In this document: positions 9,913 to 19,389 of the stretch, one piece after another
How positions within the stretch are numbered: the first letter of the stretch is position 1
Layout: each line of letters begins with the position of its first letter
NCBI RefSeq assembly: GCF_005843925.1
Contig: NZ_VCBC01000011.1
Span: 62,001-126,000 of the forward strand
DNA length: 64,000 bases
Direction of reading: 5' to 3'
Origin: Thalassotalea litorea
GTDB lineage: Bacteria > Pseudomonadota > Gammaproteobacteria > Enterobacterales > Alteromonadaceae
Position numbers and translations under genes: made by a program
The notes under the pieces: model-generated
Seen by the model: the letters and a program-made list of their open reading frames with translations, nothing else
What the model was told of the DNA's origin: nothing
The model's database searches: none

Positions 9913-10506
9913 ATGGCTCATAAAGACTATATTTCCAAAGCACGCCCAAAAAAGAAAAAGAACAATCCGTACCGTTCACCGCGCACTCGTGCGAAGAAGG
10001 CACCGGCTGATTGGAAGCTACGTATTTTCACAACCGCGGCCATTGCAATTGTGGGTGGTGGGTTTTATTTCCTAAAGTTTATTGATGAAAATCCCGGCCC
10101 GATGGCGGAGCAAGGGCAACCATTAGAGTCGCAAATCGCCGAGGTGCAGCAAAAGGCACAGGAAAACACAGATCCCTTGCCTGAAAAACCGGAAGAAGAA
10201 TTAGCGTTTTGGACCACCTTACCTTCGAAAAAAGTCGAAGTTAGTGGTGGCTATGAAGTTTCTGATCCGAAAAAACGGAAATTACAGTGCGCGTCACTGC
10301 GATCACGCCAAAAGGCCGAAGAGTTAAAAGCGAAAATAGCGTTTAGCACCGGTCAGTCATCGGATGTTCGCCGCAGTGAAGGTTCAAACGGTGTTTGGTA
10401 TAAAGTGGTACTCGGTCCATTTGACAACAAACGTGCCGCTGAACGAATTAAACATGAATTACGCAGTAACCAAATTAATGGTTGCGTGATTTACCCCTGG
10501 TCTTGA
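9913..10506 (+). CDS. ftsN: FtsN-like SPOR-domain cell division protein
   Basis: This 197-residue protein has a basic cytoplasmic tail, one membrane helix (about residues 36-54), a short acidic/proline periplasmic linker and a C-terminal SPOR domain (about 118-197, with CASLRSRQKAEELKAK and WYKVVLGPF). SPOR domains bind denuded septal glycan, and FtsN triggers septal peptidoglycan synthesis. It is much shorter than E. coli FtsN (319 residues), with a reduced linker, but the priA-ftsN-hslV-hslU order supports the name. A generic SPOR protein is the alternative. Confidence 0.82.
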   Translation: MAHKDYISKARPKKKKNNPYRSPRTRAKKAPADWKLRIFTTAAIAIVGGGFYFLKFIDENPGPMAEQGQPLESQIAEVQQKAQENTDPLPEKPEEELAFWTTLPSKKVEVSGGYEVSDPKKRKLQCASLRSRQKAEELKAKIAFSTGQSSDVRRSEGSNGVWYKVVLGPFDNKRAAERIKHELRSNQINGCVIYPWS

Positions 10507-10531
10507 AATCTCATCTAACCATTCCCACATA
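10502..10531 (+). promoter_or_regulatory. Candidate heat-shock (sigma-32) promoter of hslVU
   Basis: CTTGAAA (10502-10508), overlapping the ftsN stop codon, is followed after 15 bases by CCCACATA (10524-10531). This resembles the sigma-32 consensus CTTGAAA / CCCCATnT with one or two mismatches in the -10 part. hslVU is a classical heat-shock operon, which makes the match plausible. No transcript start was measured. Confidence 0.45.
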
Positions 10532-10558
10532 CCCTATAAGCGTTTATTAAAATCGCCG

Positions 10559-10592
10559 CGAACAGAAATGCAGGAAACTGACATTCTGTTCG
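10559..10592 (+). promoter_or_regulatory. Stem-loop in the hslVU leader
   Basis: CGAACAGAA (10559-10567) and TTCTGTTCG (10584-10592) form a perfect 9-bp stem with a 16-base loop, about 90 bases before the hslV start. There is no T run, so it is not a terminator. The E. coli hslVU leader is known to carry a stabilising stem-loop, and this may be its counterpart. Confidence 0.5.
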
Positions 10593-10681
10593 TGCGATAA
10601 CACACTTATTGAATCGTTGTCGCGGCGTTACAGCCGCCAGTTCGAGCATCAACAAGTGTCAACTTTTATAAGGGGTCGATA

Positions 10682-11200
10682 GTGACAACGATTGTTTCAG
10701 TACGCCGTGATGGCAAAGTATGTATCGGCGGTGATGGCCAGGTATCCCTGGGCAATACCGTAATGAAAGGCAATGCTCGCAAAGTACGCCGTTTATATCA
10801 TGATAAGGTATTAGCGGGTTTTGCAGGCGGTACTGCCGATGCCTTTACCCTGTTCGAGCGATTTGAAAATAAACTCGAAATGCATCAGGGGCACCTAACC
10901 AAAGCCGCGGTTGAACTTGCCAAAGACTGGCGCAGCGATCGTGCGTTACGCCGTTTAGAAGCCATGCTTGTCGTTGCCGATCATACGGCCTCGTTAATCA
11001 TTACCGGTAACGGTGATGTCGTGCAGCCAGAGAATGACCTAATTGCCATTGGCAGTGGCGGTAATTTTGCTCAGGCGGCGGCGACTGCTCTATTTGAAAA
11101 CACCGAGCTTGGGGCACGTGATATTGTTGAGAAGTCCCTGAAAATAGCCGGTGATATCTGTGTATTCACCAACCAGAATTTAACCATCGATGAATTATAG
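10682..11200 (+). CDS. hslV: ATP-dependent protease proteolytic subunit HslV
   Basis: This 172-residue protein is HslV (ClpQ), the dodecameric peptidase of the HslUV protease. After removal of the initiator, Thr2 of MTTIVSVRR is the N-terminal nucleophile; [13 protein letters not shown] and [14 protein letters not shown] are family hallmarks. It starts with GTG at 10682 after an AAGGGG site, which is required because the second residue must be the catalytic Thr. It is 17 bases from hslU and co-transcribed with it, probably under heat-shock control. Confidence 0.97.
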   Translation: MTTIVSVRRDGKVCIGGDGQVSLGNTVMKGNARKVRRLYHDKVLAGFAGGTADAFTLFERFENKLEMHQGHLTKAAVELAKDWRSDRALRRLEAMLVVADHTASLIITGNGDVVQPENDLIAIGSGGNFAQAAATALFENTELGARDIVEKSLKIAGDICVFTNQNLTIDEL

Positions 11201-11217
11201 GTTAAGGAATTATTTTA

Positions 11218-12546
11218 ATGTCTAACATGACTCCCCGTGAAATCGTTCATGAACTTGATCAACATATTATCGGCCAGATGGATGCCAAAAAAGCGGTCGC
11301 TATCGCATTAAGAAACCGCTGGCGTCGGATGCAGCTTGATGAAGAGTTGCGCGCCGAAGTTACCCCAAAGAATATTTTGATGATCGGTCCAACAGGCGTC
11401 GGTAAAACCGAGATTGCCCGTCGTCTGGCAAAACTCGCAAAAGCGCCTTTTATTAAGGTAGAAGCGACCAAATTTACTGAAGTTGGTTATGTCGGTAAAG
11501 AAGTGGAAACCATTATCCGTGATTTAACGGATATGGCGATGAAAATGACCAAAGAGCAGGAGATGCTTCGTGTTCGCCATCTGGCGGAAGAAGCAGCAGA
11601 GGAACGCATTCTTGATGTGCTGATCCCGGCTCCTAGAAATAATTTTGGTGAACAGGAAGAAACCGATAATTCTTCAACTCGACAGGTTTTCCGTAAAAAG
11701 CTGCGTGAAGGCAAGCTGGATGACAAAGAAATTGAAATCGATGTTGTTCAGCCTCAGGTCGGTATGGAAATCATGGCTCCTCCGGGTATGGAAGATATGA
11801 CGTCGCAATTGCAAAGCATGTTTCAAAACCTTTCACAGGATAAGAGCAAAAAGCGTAAGTTGAAAATAAAAGATGCTTTTAAGGCATTGCAGGAAGAAGA
11901 AGCCTCGAAACTGCTTAATCCGGATGAGCTTAAAGAAAAGGCACTCGAAGCGGTAGAGCAGCACGGCATCGTTTTCCTGGATGAAGTGGATAAAATTTGT
12001 AAACGAGGTGACTCATCAGGTCCGGATGTTTCCCGCGAAGGTGTGCAACGCGATTTGCTACCATTAGTGGAAGGTTCGACCGTTTCAACCAAGCATGGCA
12101 TGGTGAAAACGGATCATATTTTGTTTATCGCATCCGGTGCGTTTCAAATGGCAAAACCCTCCGATTTGATCCCTGAGTTGCAGGGGCGTTTGCCTATCCG
12201 GGTTGAGTTAAAGGCATTAACCACCGAAGATTTTGTACGCATTTTAACCGAGCCTAATGCGTCGTTAACCGAGCAATATATTGCGTTAATGGCGACTGAA
12301 GGGGTGAAAATCGAGTTTGCTGAGGATGGCATACAGGCGTTAGCTACGGCTGCCTGGCAAGTGAATGAGACCACCGAAAATATCGGTGCACGCCGTTTGC
12401 ATACCGTGATGGAACGCCTAATGGAAGATTTGTCATTCCATGCCGATGATCACAGTGGTAATCTGGTCACTATCGACAAAGCTTACGTTCAGAAAAAACT
12501 GGAAATTTTGGTTCAGGATGAAGACCTAAGTCGCTTTATCCTATAA
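11218..12546 (+). CDS. hslU: ATP-dependent protease ATPase subunit HslU
   Basis: This 442-residue AAA+ unfoldase (ClpY) feeds substrates to HslV. It carries Walker [16 protein letters not shown], the pore-loop segment [13 protein letters not shown], an acidic intermediate I-domain (about residues 110-235), Walker [11 protein letters not shown], and the C-terminal LSRFIL that docks into HslV. The length matches E. coli (443). An AAGGA site precedes the ATG. Confidence 0.97.
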   Translation: MSNMTPREIVHELDQHIIGQMDAKKAVAIALRNRWRRMQLDEELRAEVTPKNILMIGPTGVGKTEIARRLAKLAKAPFIKVEATKFTEVGYVGKEVETIIRDLTDMAMKMTKEQEMLRVRHLAEEAAEERILDVLIPAPRNNFGEQEETDNSSTRQVFRKKLREGKLDDKEIEIDVVQPQVGMEIMAPPGMEDMTSQLQSMFQNLSQDKSKKRKLKIKDAFKALQEEEASKLLNPDELKEKALEAVEQHGIVFLDEVDKICKRGDSSGPDVSREGVQRDLLPLVEGSTVSTKHGMVKTDHILFIASGAFQMAKPSDLIPELQGRLPIRVELKALTTEDFVRILTEPNASLTEQYIALMATEGVKIEFAEDGIQALATAAWQVNETTENIGARRLHTVMERLMEDLSFHADDHSGNLVTIDKAYVQKKLEILVQDEDLSRFIL

Positions 12547-12564
12547 GACTGAGGCTAAGGTTAG

Positions 12565-12588
12565 GGTGTCAGAGCATGCTCTGATGCC
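12565..12588 (+). repeat. 16-bp perfect palindrome after hslU
   Basis: TCAGAGCATGCTCTGA (12569-12584) is a perfect palindrome extended by G-U and G-C pairs to about 12 bp. There is no T run, so it may be a weak terminator, a processing hairpin or an operator ahead of the DUF971 gene. Confidence 0.45.
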
Positions 12589-12617
12589 GACTTTTCACCA
12601 TGTAAAGGAGATAGACC

Positions 12618-12983
12618 ATGGCAGTGACAGACATTGTGTACAACAAGGCGAAGCGCTCTGTGATGCTCACCTTTGATGATGATTTCGCCGCCGACATAAG
12701 CGCAGAGTTCCTGCGGGTCTATTCGCCTTTAGAACAAACCTCGGTGAAAGGTAAGCCCAAACCTCCGTTAAGTAATAAAAAATTGGTGGCGATATCTGCC
12801 ATTGATAATGTCGGCAAGCATGGTGTACGCATTCAATTTGATGATGGTCATCAGGCAGTCTACCGAGACATGCTATTGCATGAGTTTGCTCATAACCAAA
12901 ATCGTTTATGGCAAGAGTATATCGACGCTCTCGCGGTTACGGGTTTCACTCGCGAAGCCAAAATAGAGATCACGCAGCTGTAA
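12618..12983 (+). CDS. DUF971 (gamma-butyrobetaine hydroxylase-like N-terminal domain) protein
   Basis: This 121-residue protein is a stand-alone DUF971 domain: the beta-rich core with LTFDDDFAADISAEFLRVYSP and GVRIQFDDGHQAVYRDMLLHEFA is characteristic. The same domain forms the N-terminal part of gamma-butyrobetaine hydroxylases and also occurs in iron-sulfur-related proteins. Stand-alone copies next to hslU are common in gammaproteobacteria, but their role is not established. An AAAGGAG site precedes the ATG. Confidence 0.85.
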   Translation: MAVTDIVYNKAKRSVMLTFDDDFAADISAEFLRVYSPLEQTSVKGKPKPPLSNKKLVAISAIDNVGKHGVRIQFDDGHQAVYRDMLLHEFAHNQNRLWQEYIDALAVTGFTREAKIEITQL

Positions 12984-12996
12984 TTAAGAGGTCTTG

Positions 12997-13389
12997 ATGT
13001 TAACCCGCTATGCCTATTTGGCTTTTGGCCTGTTAATGGTCGCGTTGGCCTCTTTAGGCGCGATTTTACCGGGCTTACCGACAACACCATTCGTATTGGT
13101 CGCTGCCGCCTGCTTTGCCAAGTCTTCCCCTAAACTTGACGCCTGGCTGCGTAATAACCCGCTATTTGGACCTTTAATTAAAAACTGGCAGCAGCATCGC
13201 TGTATTGGCTCGAAAACCAAAATCATTGCCGTGGTCATGATCTTGGCATTTGGCAGCTATAGTTTGATATTTGCTCTGCAGGAATTTTGGTTGCGTATTC
13301 TTGTCGGCGCTTTTCTGGCGATCGGTCTGACCGTCGTGCTAAGTCTGAATACCTGCCCTCGAGTTATCAAAGAAAAACCTGATAACTAA
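12997..13389 (+). CDS. YbaN family (DUF454) inner-membrane protein
   Basis: This 131-residue membrane protein has an N-terminal hydrophobic hairpin with the DUF454 signature LGAILPGLPTTPFVLVAAACFAKSS, the motif WLRNNPLFGP, and two further membrane helices. The ATG at 12997 has AAGAGG 5 bases upstream; an in-frame TTG directly before it is less likely. The function is unknown. It follows the DUF971 gene by 13 bases and is probably in one operon with it. Confidence 0.87.
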   Translation: MLTRYAYLAFGLLMVALASLGAILPGLPTTPFVLVAAACFAKSSPKLDAWLRNNPLFGPLIKNWQQHRCIGSKTKIIAVVMILAFGSYSLIFALQEFWLRILVGAFLAIGLTVVLSLNTCPRVIKEKPDN

Positions 13390-13564
13390 CCAGTATTTTT
13401 TCGTAACCTATTGCTACAAAAATGAATTATCGGCAGTGGTAGTTTGTTCTCGTTAGATGCATGGCGAGTGTCAATTGCAGGGCTAAACACCTTCCGAAAA
13501 ATATTTTTTATTTCGCTTTAAACCTTTTTAGCAGATACTGCATCCTAATAATCAAACCAACCAG

Positions 13565-14140
13565 ATGCGAAATTCAGTGACACTATCAGGACAACAAACC
13601 GTGATTGATGCCCAGCAATTGTTTGCTTCTCAGCAGGAGAAGGAGTGGATTGAGCTGGCAAAAAACGGAGACAGACACGCGTTTCAACAGCTGTACCAGC
13701 TACATATTGGCAAAGTTTATGGTCTGTGCCTGCGAATGCTTGCTCAGCGAGATCAAGCTGAGGACGTCGCCCAGGAGGTCTTTGTTCAAGTCTGGTTGAA
13801 GTTAAAGAATTTTCGTGGCGATAGTAAGTTTTCCACCTGGCTACATTCTGTCGCAACCAATACGGTGTTAAGTCACCTGCGCAAGCAAAAAAACTGGATG
13901 CAACGAATGTTTAGCATTGAAGATACGCATATCAGCGAGCCAACGGTGAATGAGCATCCTGAATTATCCGATTTGGATAAAACCATTTTAAAATTGCCAG
14001 AAAAAGCACGTCTAGTGTTCGTGATGTTTGCCGTAGAAGGTTACCGCCATGAAGAAATTGCCAGCATGTTAAATATGGCCGTAGGGTCGAGTAAATCCCA
14101 CTACCATAGAGCCAAAAAATTATTACAGGAGTGGTTGTAA
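13565..14140 (+). CDS. ECF-type RNA polymerase sigma factor
   Basis: This 191-residue sigma-70 family protein has region 2 (about residues 35-105, with DVAQEVFVQVWLKL and FSTWLHSVATNTVL) and region 4 (about 130-190, with LPEKARLVFVMFAVEGYRHEEIA). Region 3 is lacking, as in extracytoplasmic-function sigmas. It is followed at once by a one-helix membrane protein that should be its anti-sigma, and by a DUF4097 protein. No clear ribosome-binding site precedes the ATG at 13565; a GTG at 13601 with an AGGACA site is an alternative start. Confidence 0.92.
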   Translation: MRNSVTLSGQQTVIDAQQLFASQQEKEWIELAKNGDRHAFQQLYQLHIGKVYGLCLRMLAQRDQAEDVAQEVFVQVWLKLKNFRGDSKFSTWLHSVATNTVLSHLRKQKNWMQRMFSIEDTHISEPTVNEHPELSDLDKTILKLPEKARLVFVMFAVEGYRHEEIASMLNMAVGSSKSHYHRAKKLLQEWL

Positions 14141-14142
14141 TC

Positions 14143-14667
14143 ATGAAAGAAACAATCAATGAACAGCAGCTTCAGCAACGTATCGATGATTTGTCCGCCG
14201 AGATCCAACCACAACGAGATTTGTGGCAAGGCATTGAGCGAGCGATCGAAATCAAGTCGCAGGTACAGCCGGCATCAGAGCCGCGTGCAAGTAACGGCAA
14301 CATTGTTCGAGCGAATTTTCAACCACTGGCCTGGGCGGCATCCATCGTATTGGCTGTAATCCTTACCTTTAATTATCAAAGCCGTCCTGAGCAGGCTCCT
14401 CAATTGACCGCGGTTGAAATGATTGAGCAGCAATATCTTCAAGAAAAGCAAAATATGCTGGTCAGCTTTGGTAAACCGAATTTGGATACGTTACCGGATG
14501 ATATTCGCCAGCAATTTGATGAAATTCAGTCTGCCCGTGAATCTTTGCTCACCGCTCTGGAAGATGACCCACAAAATGCAGATTTACTCAATTTGCTTAA
14601 GTGGACTCAAAAGCAGGAATTAAACTTGCTGGAACAGCTTTATAGCCCGAAATGGCAAACCATATAA
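14143..14667 (+). CDS. Putative membrane anti-sigma factor
   Basis: About 174 residues: a cytoplasmic N-terminal part rich in Gln/Glu, one membrane helix (about residues 62-80, LAWAASIVLAVILTF) and a periplasmic coiled-coil-like C-terminal part. It begins 2 bases after the sigma-factor stop and precedes a DUF4097 gene. The topology and position fit an anti-sigma factor holding the ECF sigma at the membrane. No zinc-finger HxxxCxxC motif is present, so it is not of the classical ZAS type, and the sequence alone gives no family. The ATG at 14143 is preferred to a GTG at 14131 that overlaps the ribosome-binding site. Confidence 0.65.
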   Translation: MKETINEQQLQQRIDDLSAEIQPQRDLWQGIERAIEIKSQVQPASEPRASNGNIVRANFQPLAWAASIVLAVILTFNYQSRPEQAPQLTAVEMIEQQYLQEKQNMLVSFGKPNLDTLPDDIRQQFDEIQSARESLLTALEDDPQNADLLNLLKWTQKQELNLLEQLYSPKWQTI

Positions 14668-14679
14668 GAGGTTAACACA

Positions 14680-15633
14680 ATGCGCTTTATCTATTTCCCC
14701 CTGCTTTTCGCCGGTTTGACGAGTTCGGTATGTGCCCTTGAAAGTCGCAATATTGATCAACGATTACCCATTACAGACAATACCAATGTTGTGATTGAAA
14801 ATATGCGAGGTACAGTTGCAATTTTAGGTACCGATAGCAAAGAGGTCTGGGTTAGCGGGGTTGTTGATGAAATGGCTACCGACTTTGTTTTTGAGCAAAA
14901 AGGTAACACCATTTATGTTCAGGTAAAAATGCCGGCCAAAATTGATCAGGATTTTTGGGGTTCCAGGCAGCAAGAAAGCGATTTTACCGTTGCGCTACCA
15001 ATTAATGTAAAGGTTAAATTTGCCGGGGTTTCGGCCAATGTTTCGGCTGAAAATTTGGATCAGGGAGCGCATTTAAAGACGGTCAGTGGCAACGTAGAGG
15101 CTCGCAACATAGGTCAAAAAGTTCGTCTTGAAACCGTCAGTGGTGATATTGATAGTGAAGGCCTGCGCGGCAGTGTTTTTCTCTCCACGGTGAGTGGCGA
15201 TATTACCGATAAAAACTCTAACGGTTTAGTTGAACTTAATGCTGTAAGCGGCAATATTGATGCCCGTGGCGAAGCCAGCGAATTAATTGCCAATGTGGTG
15301 TCTGGTGACTTGCAGGTCAATTATCGTGGTTTATCTAAGTTATCACTTTCTAGCGTTAGCGGCGATGTTGATGCCACTGCGGTGTTAATGGATGACGGTA
15401 TTGTTAAGATGTCTTCGGTGAGCGGCAATATTACGTTTGTGGTGCAAGAGGATGCGAATGTCAGCGTTCGTGTTGATAGCAATGCTGGCGGTAAAATTGT
15501 TAATCGCATATCCAATGATGCGGTGGTCAAAGCCAAATATGGTCCCAGTAGTCGTCTGGAAACACGCATTGGTACCGGCGCTGCGTCGATTAAAGCCAGT
15601 ACCGTCAGTGGCACAGTCCGGTTAAGTCACTAA
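14680..15633 (+). CDS. DUF4097 beta-strand-repeat exported protein
   Basis: This 317-residue protein has a signal peptide (cleavage near VCA, residue 19) and a series of short repeats, each built around VSG(N/D)(V/I/L), spaced about 18-25 residues from residue 133 to the end. This pattern is typical of DUF4097, which forms a right-handed beta-solenoid and is often called a putative adhesin. As the third gene of an ECF sigma/anti-sigma operon it may act in envelope sensing. An AAGAGG site precedes the ATG. Confidence 0.86.
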   Translation: MRFIYFPLLFAGLTSSVCALESRNIDQRLPITDNTNVVIENMRGTVAILGTDSKEVWVSGVVDEMATDFVFEQKGNTIYVQVKMPAKIDQDFWGSRQQESDFTVALPINVKVKFAGVSANVSAENLDQGAHLKTVSGNVEARNIGQKVRLETVSGDIDSEGLRGSVFLSTVSGDITDKNSNGLVELNAVSGNIDARGEASELIANVVSGDLQVNYRGLSKLSLSSVSGDVDATAVLMDDGIVKMSSVSGNITFVVQEDANVSVRVDSNAGGKIVNRISNDAVVKAKYGPSSRLETRIGTGAASIKASTVSGTVRLSH

Positions 15634-16084
15634 CCTCAGGCCAGGTCATAGAGAAACCTAACGCTCGTCTGTTCGCACCTACAATTGGCCCCAAGAATTT
15701 GGGGCTATAAACTCCATTCCTTGTTTTGCTGCAACTCGCTGATTTAGCATCTTTTTTCAAAAATACAAATTGACAATTATTCATCGCAACAACAGGCGCA
15801 GTACAAAATTTACGCTTATATTTAAATTAATGGCCGCTTTTGCGGTCTAATAAACTAGGCCTGTTGATCTTTCAATTTTAAGCCTGTGCCAATGACACGT
15901 GACGGTATACGTGATTATACAAGCGAAGCTACGAATGATTTTTATCGTAAATCTGTGAGTCAAGCGTTGTGCGCAGAGAATAATGTATTGAGATGTAGGT
16001 ATAAAAAACTCAATTGCATTCGTCGCTTAATTAACCCCGAAAGATAAACAGCGCAAACAGTGGAATGATTTTGTGGGGGCAACT
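15634..16084. other. Gene-free stretch before the PrkA operon, with one hairpin
   Basis: This 451-base region contains an inverted repeat GCCCCAA (15688-15694) / TTGGGGC (15699-15705) without a T run, probably the end of the upstream transcript. The rest should hold the promoter of the PrkA-YeaH-SpoVR operon. The E. coli counterpart uses stress/nitrogen sigma factors, but I found no sigma-54 box with correct GG/GC spacing here. Confidence 0.5.
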
Positions 16085-18019
16085 ATGAGTATTTTTCAGC
16101 AGTTTCAAAGCCGCTACGATCAGGCCCAGGAAGAAGAGTATACTCTGGCGCAGTTTCTTGAGCTTTGTCGTGACGACAAAATGGCATATGCCAATGCGGC
16201 CGAGCGGTTGTTGGCCGCAATCGGCGAACCGGAAATGGTCGACACTTCCCGGCAGCCAGTACTTAGTCGAATTTTTTCCAATCGGGTGATCGCCAGATAC
16301 CCCGCATTTTCAGAGTTTTATGGCATGGAAGACGCCATCGAACAAATCGTTTCTTACCTAATGCATGCCTCGCAAGGGCTGGAAGAAAAGAAACAGGTTT
16401 TATACCTGCTCGGCCCGGTTGGTGGTGGTAAATCGTCACTGGCGGAAAAACTAAAAACCCTGATGCAGTCACAACCCATCTATGTGCTCAGTGCCAATGG
16501 CCAGCGTAGCCCGGTAAACGACCATCCGCTGTCTTTATTTGATGTGGATAATGACGGCAAAATTCTTGAACAAGAATACAATATCCCAAGTCGTTATCTG
16601 AATGGCATTATGTCGCCGTGGGCGGCGAAACGTTTGCACGAATTTAAAGGCGATATTGCCCAATTCAAAGTGGTAAAAGTCTACCCGTCGATTCTCGATC
16701 AAATCGCGATTGCCAAAACCGAGCCGGGTGACGACAACAATCAGGATATTTCATCTCTGGTCGGTAAAGTCGATATCCGTCAACTTGAACACTTTGCCCA
16801 GAATGATCCCGATGCCTATGGCTATTCCGGTGCATTATGCCGTGCCAATCAAGGCTTGATGGAGTTTGTGGAGATGTTTAAAGCGCCGATTAAGGTGCTA
16901 CACCCATTATTAACTGCCACACAAGAGGGAAATTACAACCCCACCGAGGGATTGTCGGCATTACCTTTTGACGGCATCATTTTGGCGCATTCGAATGAAT
17001 CTGAATGGTTGTCGTTTAAGAACAATAAAAACAACGAAGCGTTTCTGGACCGGGTATATATTGTCAAAGTCCCGTACTGTATGCGCGTGGCGGAAGAGAT
17101 TAAAATTTACCAAAAACTGTTGAAAAACTCGGAATTGGTGGATGCTCAGTGTGCGCCTGGTACGTTGGATATCCTTGCACAATTTACGGTGTTATCCCGT
17201 CTTGTTGTTCCTGAAAACTCCAGCATTTATTCAAAAATGCGGGTGTACAACGGTGAAACCTTAAAAGACACCGACCCGAAAGCCAAATCCTATCAGGAAT
17301 ATCGGGATTATGCTGGCGTAGATGAAGGCATGACCGGTTTGTCCACGCGGTTTGCGTTTAAAATTCTCTCCCGTGTTTTTAACTTTGACCACAATGAAGT
17401 GGCCGCGAATCCGGTTCATCTATTTTATGTGCTGGAGCAACAAATCGAACGTGAACAGTTGCCAAAAGAAACTGCCGATCGATATCTGGAATTCATTAAA
17501 GGTTATATGATCCCTCAGTATATCGAGTTTATCGGCAAGGAAATCCAAACCGCGTATCTCGAATCCTATTCTGAGTACGGGCAAAATATCTTTGATCGCT
17601 ATGTCGTGTATGCGGATTTTTGGATTCAGGATCAGGAATATCGGGATGCAGAAACGGGTCAGATTCTGGATCGCAGTGCATTGAACAATGAGCTGGAGAA
17701 AATCGAAAAACCCGCAGGCATCTCAAACCCGAAAGATTTCCGTAATGAAATTGTCAATTTCGTATTACGGGCCAAAGCCAATAACAATGGCAATAATCCC
17801 ATGTGGACCAGTTACGAGAAGTTACGCACTGTCATCGAGAAGAAAATGTTCTCGAATACGGAAGACTTGCTGCCCGTGATCTCTTTTAATACCAAGACAT
17901 CCTCCGATGATCAAAAGAAACACGACGAGTTTGTCGAACGTATGGTCACTAAAGGCTATACCAGCAAGCAGGTGCGCCTGTTAAGTGAGTGGTATCTGCG
18001 GGTGAGAAAATCTTCGTAA
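16085..18019 (+). CDS. yeaG: PrkA family serine protein kinase (YeaG)
   Basis: This 644-residue protein aligns closely with E. coli YeaG: the N-terminal YANAAERLLAAIGEPEMVDT, IARYPAFSEFYGMEDAIEQI and an AAA-type Walker A GPVGGGKSSLAEKL are all present. It combines an AAA ATPase domain with a C-terminal kinase-like region and acts in stress and nitrogen-starvation survival. The ATG at 16085 matches the family N terminus and has a GGGGG site; an in-frame ATG 12 bases earlier is less likely. It heads the yeaG-yeaH-spoVR operon. Confidence 0.96.
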   Translation: MSIFQQFQSRYDQAQEEEYTLAQFLELCRDDKMAYANAAERLLAAIGEPEMVDTSRQPVLSRIFSNRVIARYPAFSEFYGMEDAIEQIVSYLMHASQGLEEKKQVLYLLGPVGGGKSSLAEKLKTLMQSQPIYVLSANGQRSPVNDHPLSLFDVDNDGKILEQEYNIPSRYLNGIMSPWAAKRLHEFKGDIAQFKVVKVYPSILDQIAIAKTEPGDDNNQDISSLVGKVDIRQLEHFAQNDPDAYGYSGALCRANQGLMEFVEMFKAPIKVLHPLLTATQEGNYNPTEGLSALPFDGIILAHSNESEWLSFKNNKNNEAFLDRVYIVKVPYCMRVAEEIKIYQKLLKNSELVDAQCAPGTLDILAQFTVLSRLVVPENSSIYSKMRVYNGETLKDTDPKAKSYQEYRDYAGVDEGMTGLSTRFAFKILSRVFNFDHNEVAANPVHLFYVLEQQIEREQLPKETADRYLEFIKGYMIPQYIEFIGKEIQTAYLESYSEYGQNIFDRYVVYADFWIQDQEYRDAETGQILDRSALNNELEKIEKPAGISNPKDFRNEIVNFVLRAKANNNGNNPMWTSYEKLRTVIEKKMFSNTEDLLPVISFNTKTSSDDQKKHDEFVERMVTKGYTSKQVRLLSEWYLRVRKSS

Positions 18020-18090
18020 ACGCCATGGTTTCATCGGTGCCGGCAAACCCGGTGTTCTTGCCAGAGAGACTCAACAAAGGTTAACAAAAT

Positions 18091-19389
18091 ATGGCTAACT
18101 TTATTGATCGACGACTGAACAGCAAAAATAAATCTATGGTGAATCGCCAGAGATTTTTTCGTCGCCATAAAAATCAAATAAAGCGTTCTTTGGCCGATAG
18201 TATTAACAATCGTCAGGTGACGGACCTTACCAGTGGACAAGATGTCTCTATTGCCAGAAAAGATCTGGTGGAACCGGTATTTCGTCAAGGCGATGGCGGT
18301 ACCAAAAATCGCGTTTTTGCCGGCAATGACCAATTTGCAGAAGGCGATAAAATTCCTCGACCAAAAGCTCAGGCCGGCCCGGGAAGCGGTTCCGGTAATG
18401 CCAGTGACCGGGGGAAAGGGGAAGATGACTTTGTGTTTTCCATCTCCCACGATGAATACCTGAATTTATTGTTCGATGATCTGGAATTACCGAATCTACA
18501 GAAAAATCAATTGGATAAACTGGTGGAATACAAAACGGTCCGCGCCGGTTATTGCGCCGAAGGTGTTCCTGCCAATATCGATATCGTGAAATCCTTACAG
18601 GGCTCAATCGCACGTCGTATTGCCATGACCAGTAGCAAGCGCCGTGAATTGAAAGCGTGTGAGCAAGAATTGACTCAGGTATTGGCAACCGACAATCCGG
18701 ATCCTGATGTGGTTGCACAGCTTCAGGCACAAATTGACATGCTAAAAGAGCGCATCCGCGCCGTGCCGTTTATCGACAGTTTTGATTTGCATTATCGAAA
18801 CTATGAGAAGCAGGCCGTGCCCACGTCGAAGGCCGTTATGTTTTGTCTGATGGATGTATCCGGCTCGATGGTGCAAGCCACCAAAGATATTGCTAAGCGT
18901 TTTTACATTTTACTGTACCTGTTTTTAAGCCGGACCTATCAGACCATCGATGTGGTGTATATCATCCATCATACTCAGGCAAAAGAGGTCGACGAACAGG
19001 ATTTCTTCTATTCCAGAGAGACTGGCGGCACCATTGTCTCCAGCGCACTGGAACTGATGCAGGAAATCGTCGCCGAGCGATACAGCTCCGGTGATTGGAA
19101 TATCTATGCCGCACAGGCTTCTGATGGTGATAACTGGCAGGATGATACGGAAAAATGTTATGAGCTTTTGAAAAGCCATATTCTGCCAGCAGTTCGCTTT
19201 TACGCGTATATTGAAATCACTCAGGACTTACACAAATCGTTATGGCAACGTTACCGGGCATTGGCGAATCGGGAAAGTCATTTTGCCATGCGGCGAATTC
19301 GTGAAATCGAAGATATCTATCCGGTGTTCAGGGATTTGTTTAAAAAAGCCCCACAAGGTTCAGCAGGAGTCGCGAATGTCAAAGATTAA
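18091..19389 (+). CDS. yeaH: YeaH/YhbH family protein (DUF444)
   Basis: This 432-residue protein has the DUF444 N terminus ([19 protein letters not shown]), a low-complexity Gly/Ser segment (about 95-110) and a von Willebrand-A-like domain with the MIDAS-type motif DVSGSM (about residue 255). It is a conserved partner of PrkA kinases, and co-occurrence implies joint work in stress responses. The stop overlaps the start of spoVR by 14 bases, indicating translational coupling. Confidence 0.95.
   Translation: MANFIDRRLNSKNKSMVNRQRFFRRHKNQIKRSLADSINNRQVTDLTSGQDVSIARKDLVEPVFRQGDGGTKNRVFAGNDQFAEGDKIPRPKAQAGPGSGSGNASDRGKGEDDFVFSISHDEYLNLLFDDLELPNLQKNQLDKLVEYKTVRAGYCAEGVPANIDIVKSLQGSIARRIAMTSSKRRELKACEQELTQVLATDNPDPDVVAQLQAQIDMLKERIRAVPFIDSFDLHYRNYEKQAVPTSKAVMFCLMDVSGSMVQATKDIAKRFYILLYLFLSRTYQTIDVVYIIHHTQAKEVDEQDFFYSRETGGTIVSSALELMQEIVAERYSSGDWNIYAAQASDGDNWQDDTEKCYELLKSHILPAVRFYAYIEITQDLHKSLWQRYRALANRESHFAMRRIREIEDIYPVFRDLFKKAPQGSAGVANVKD

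Noticed and set aside
15825..15850. Possible sigma-54 promoter before the PrkA operon (TGGC...TGC)
   Set aside because: The GG and GC elements are 8 bases apart instead of the required 10.
19211..19375. Extension of the SpoVR reading frame into yeaH
   Set aside because: It is only the overlapping frame of yeaH; family N terminus and ribosome-binding site support the ATG at 19376.
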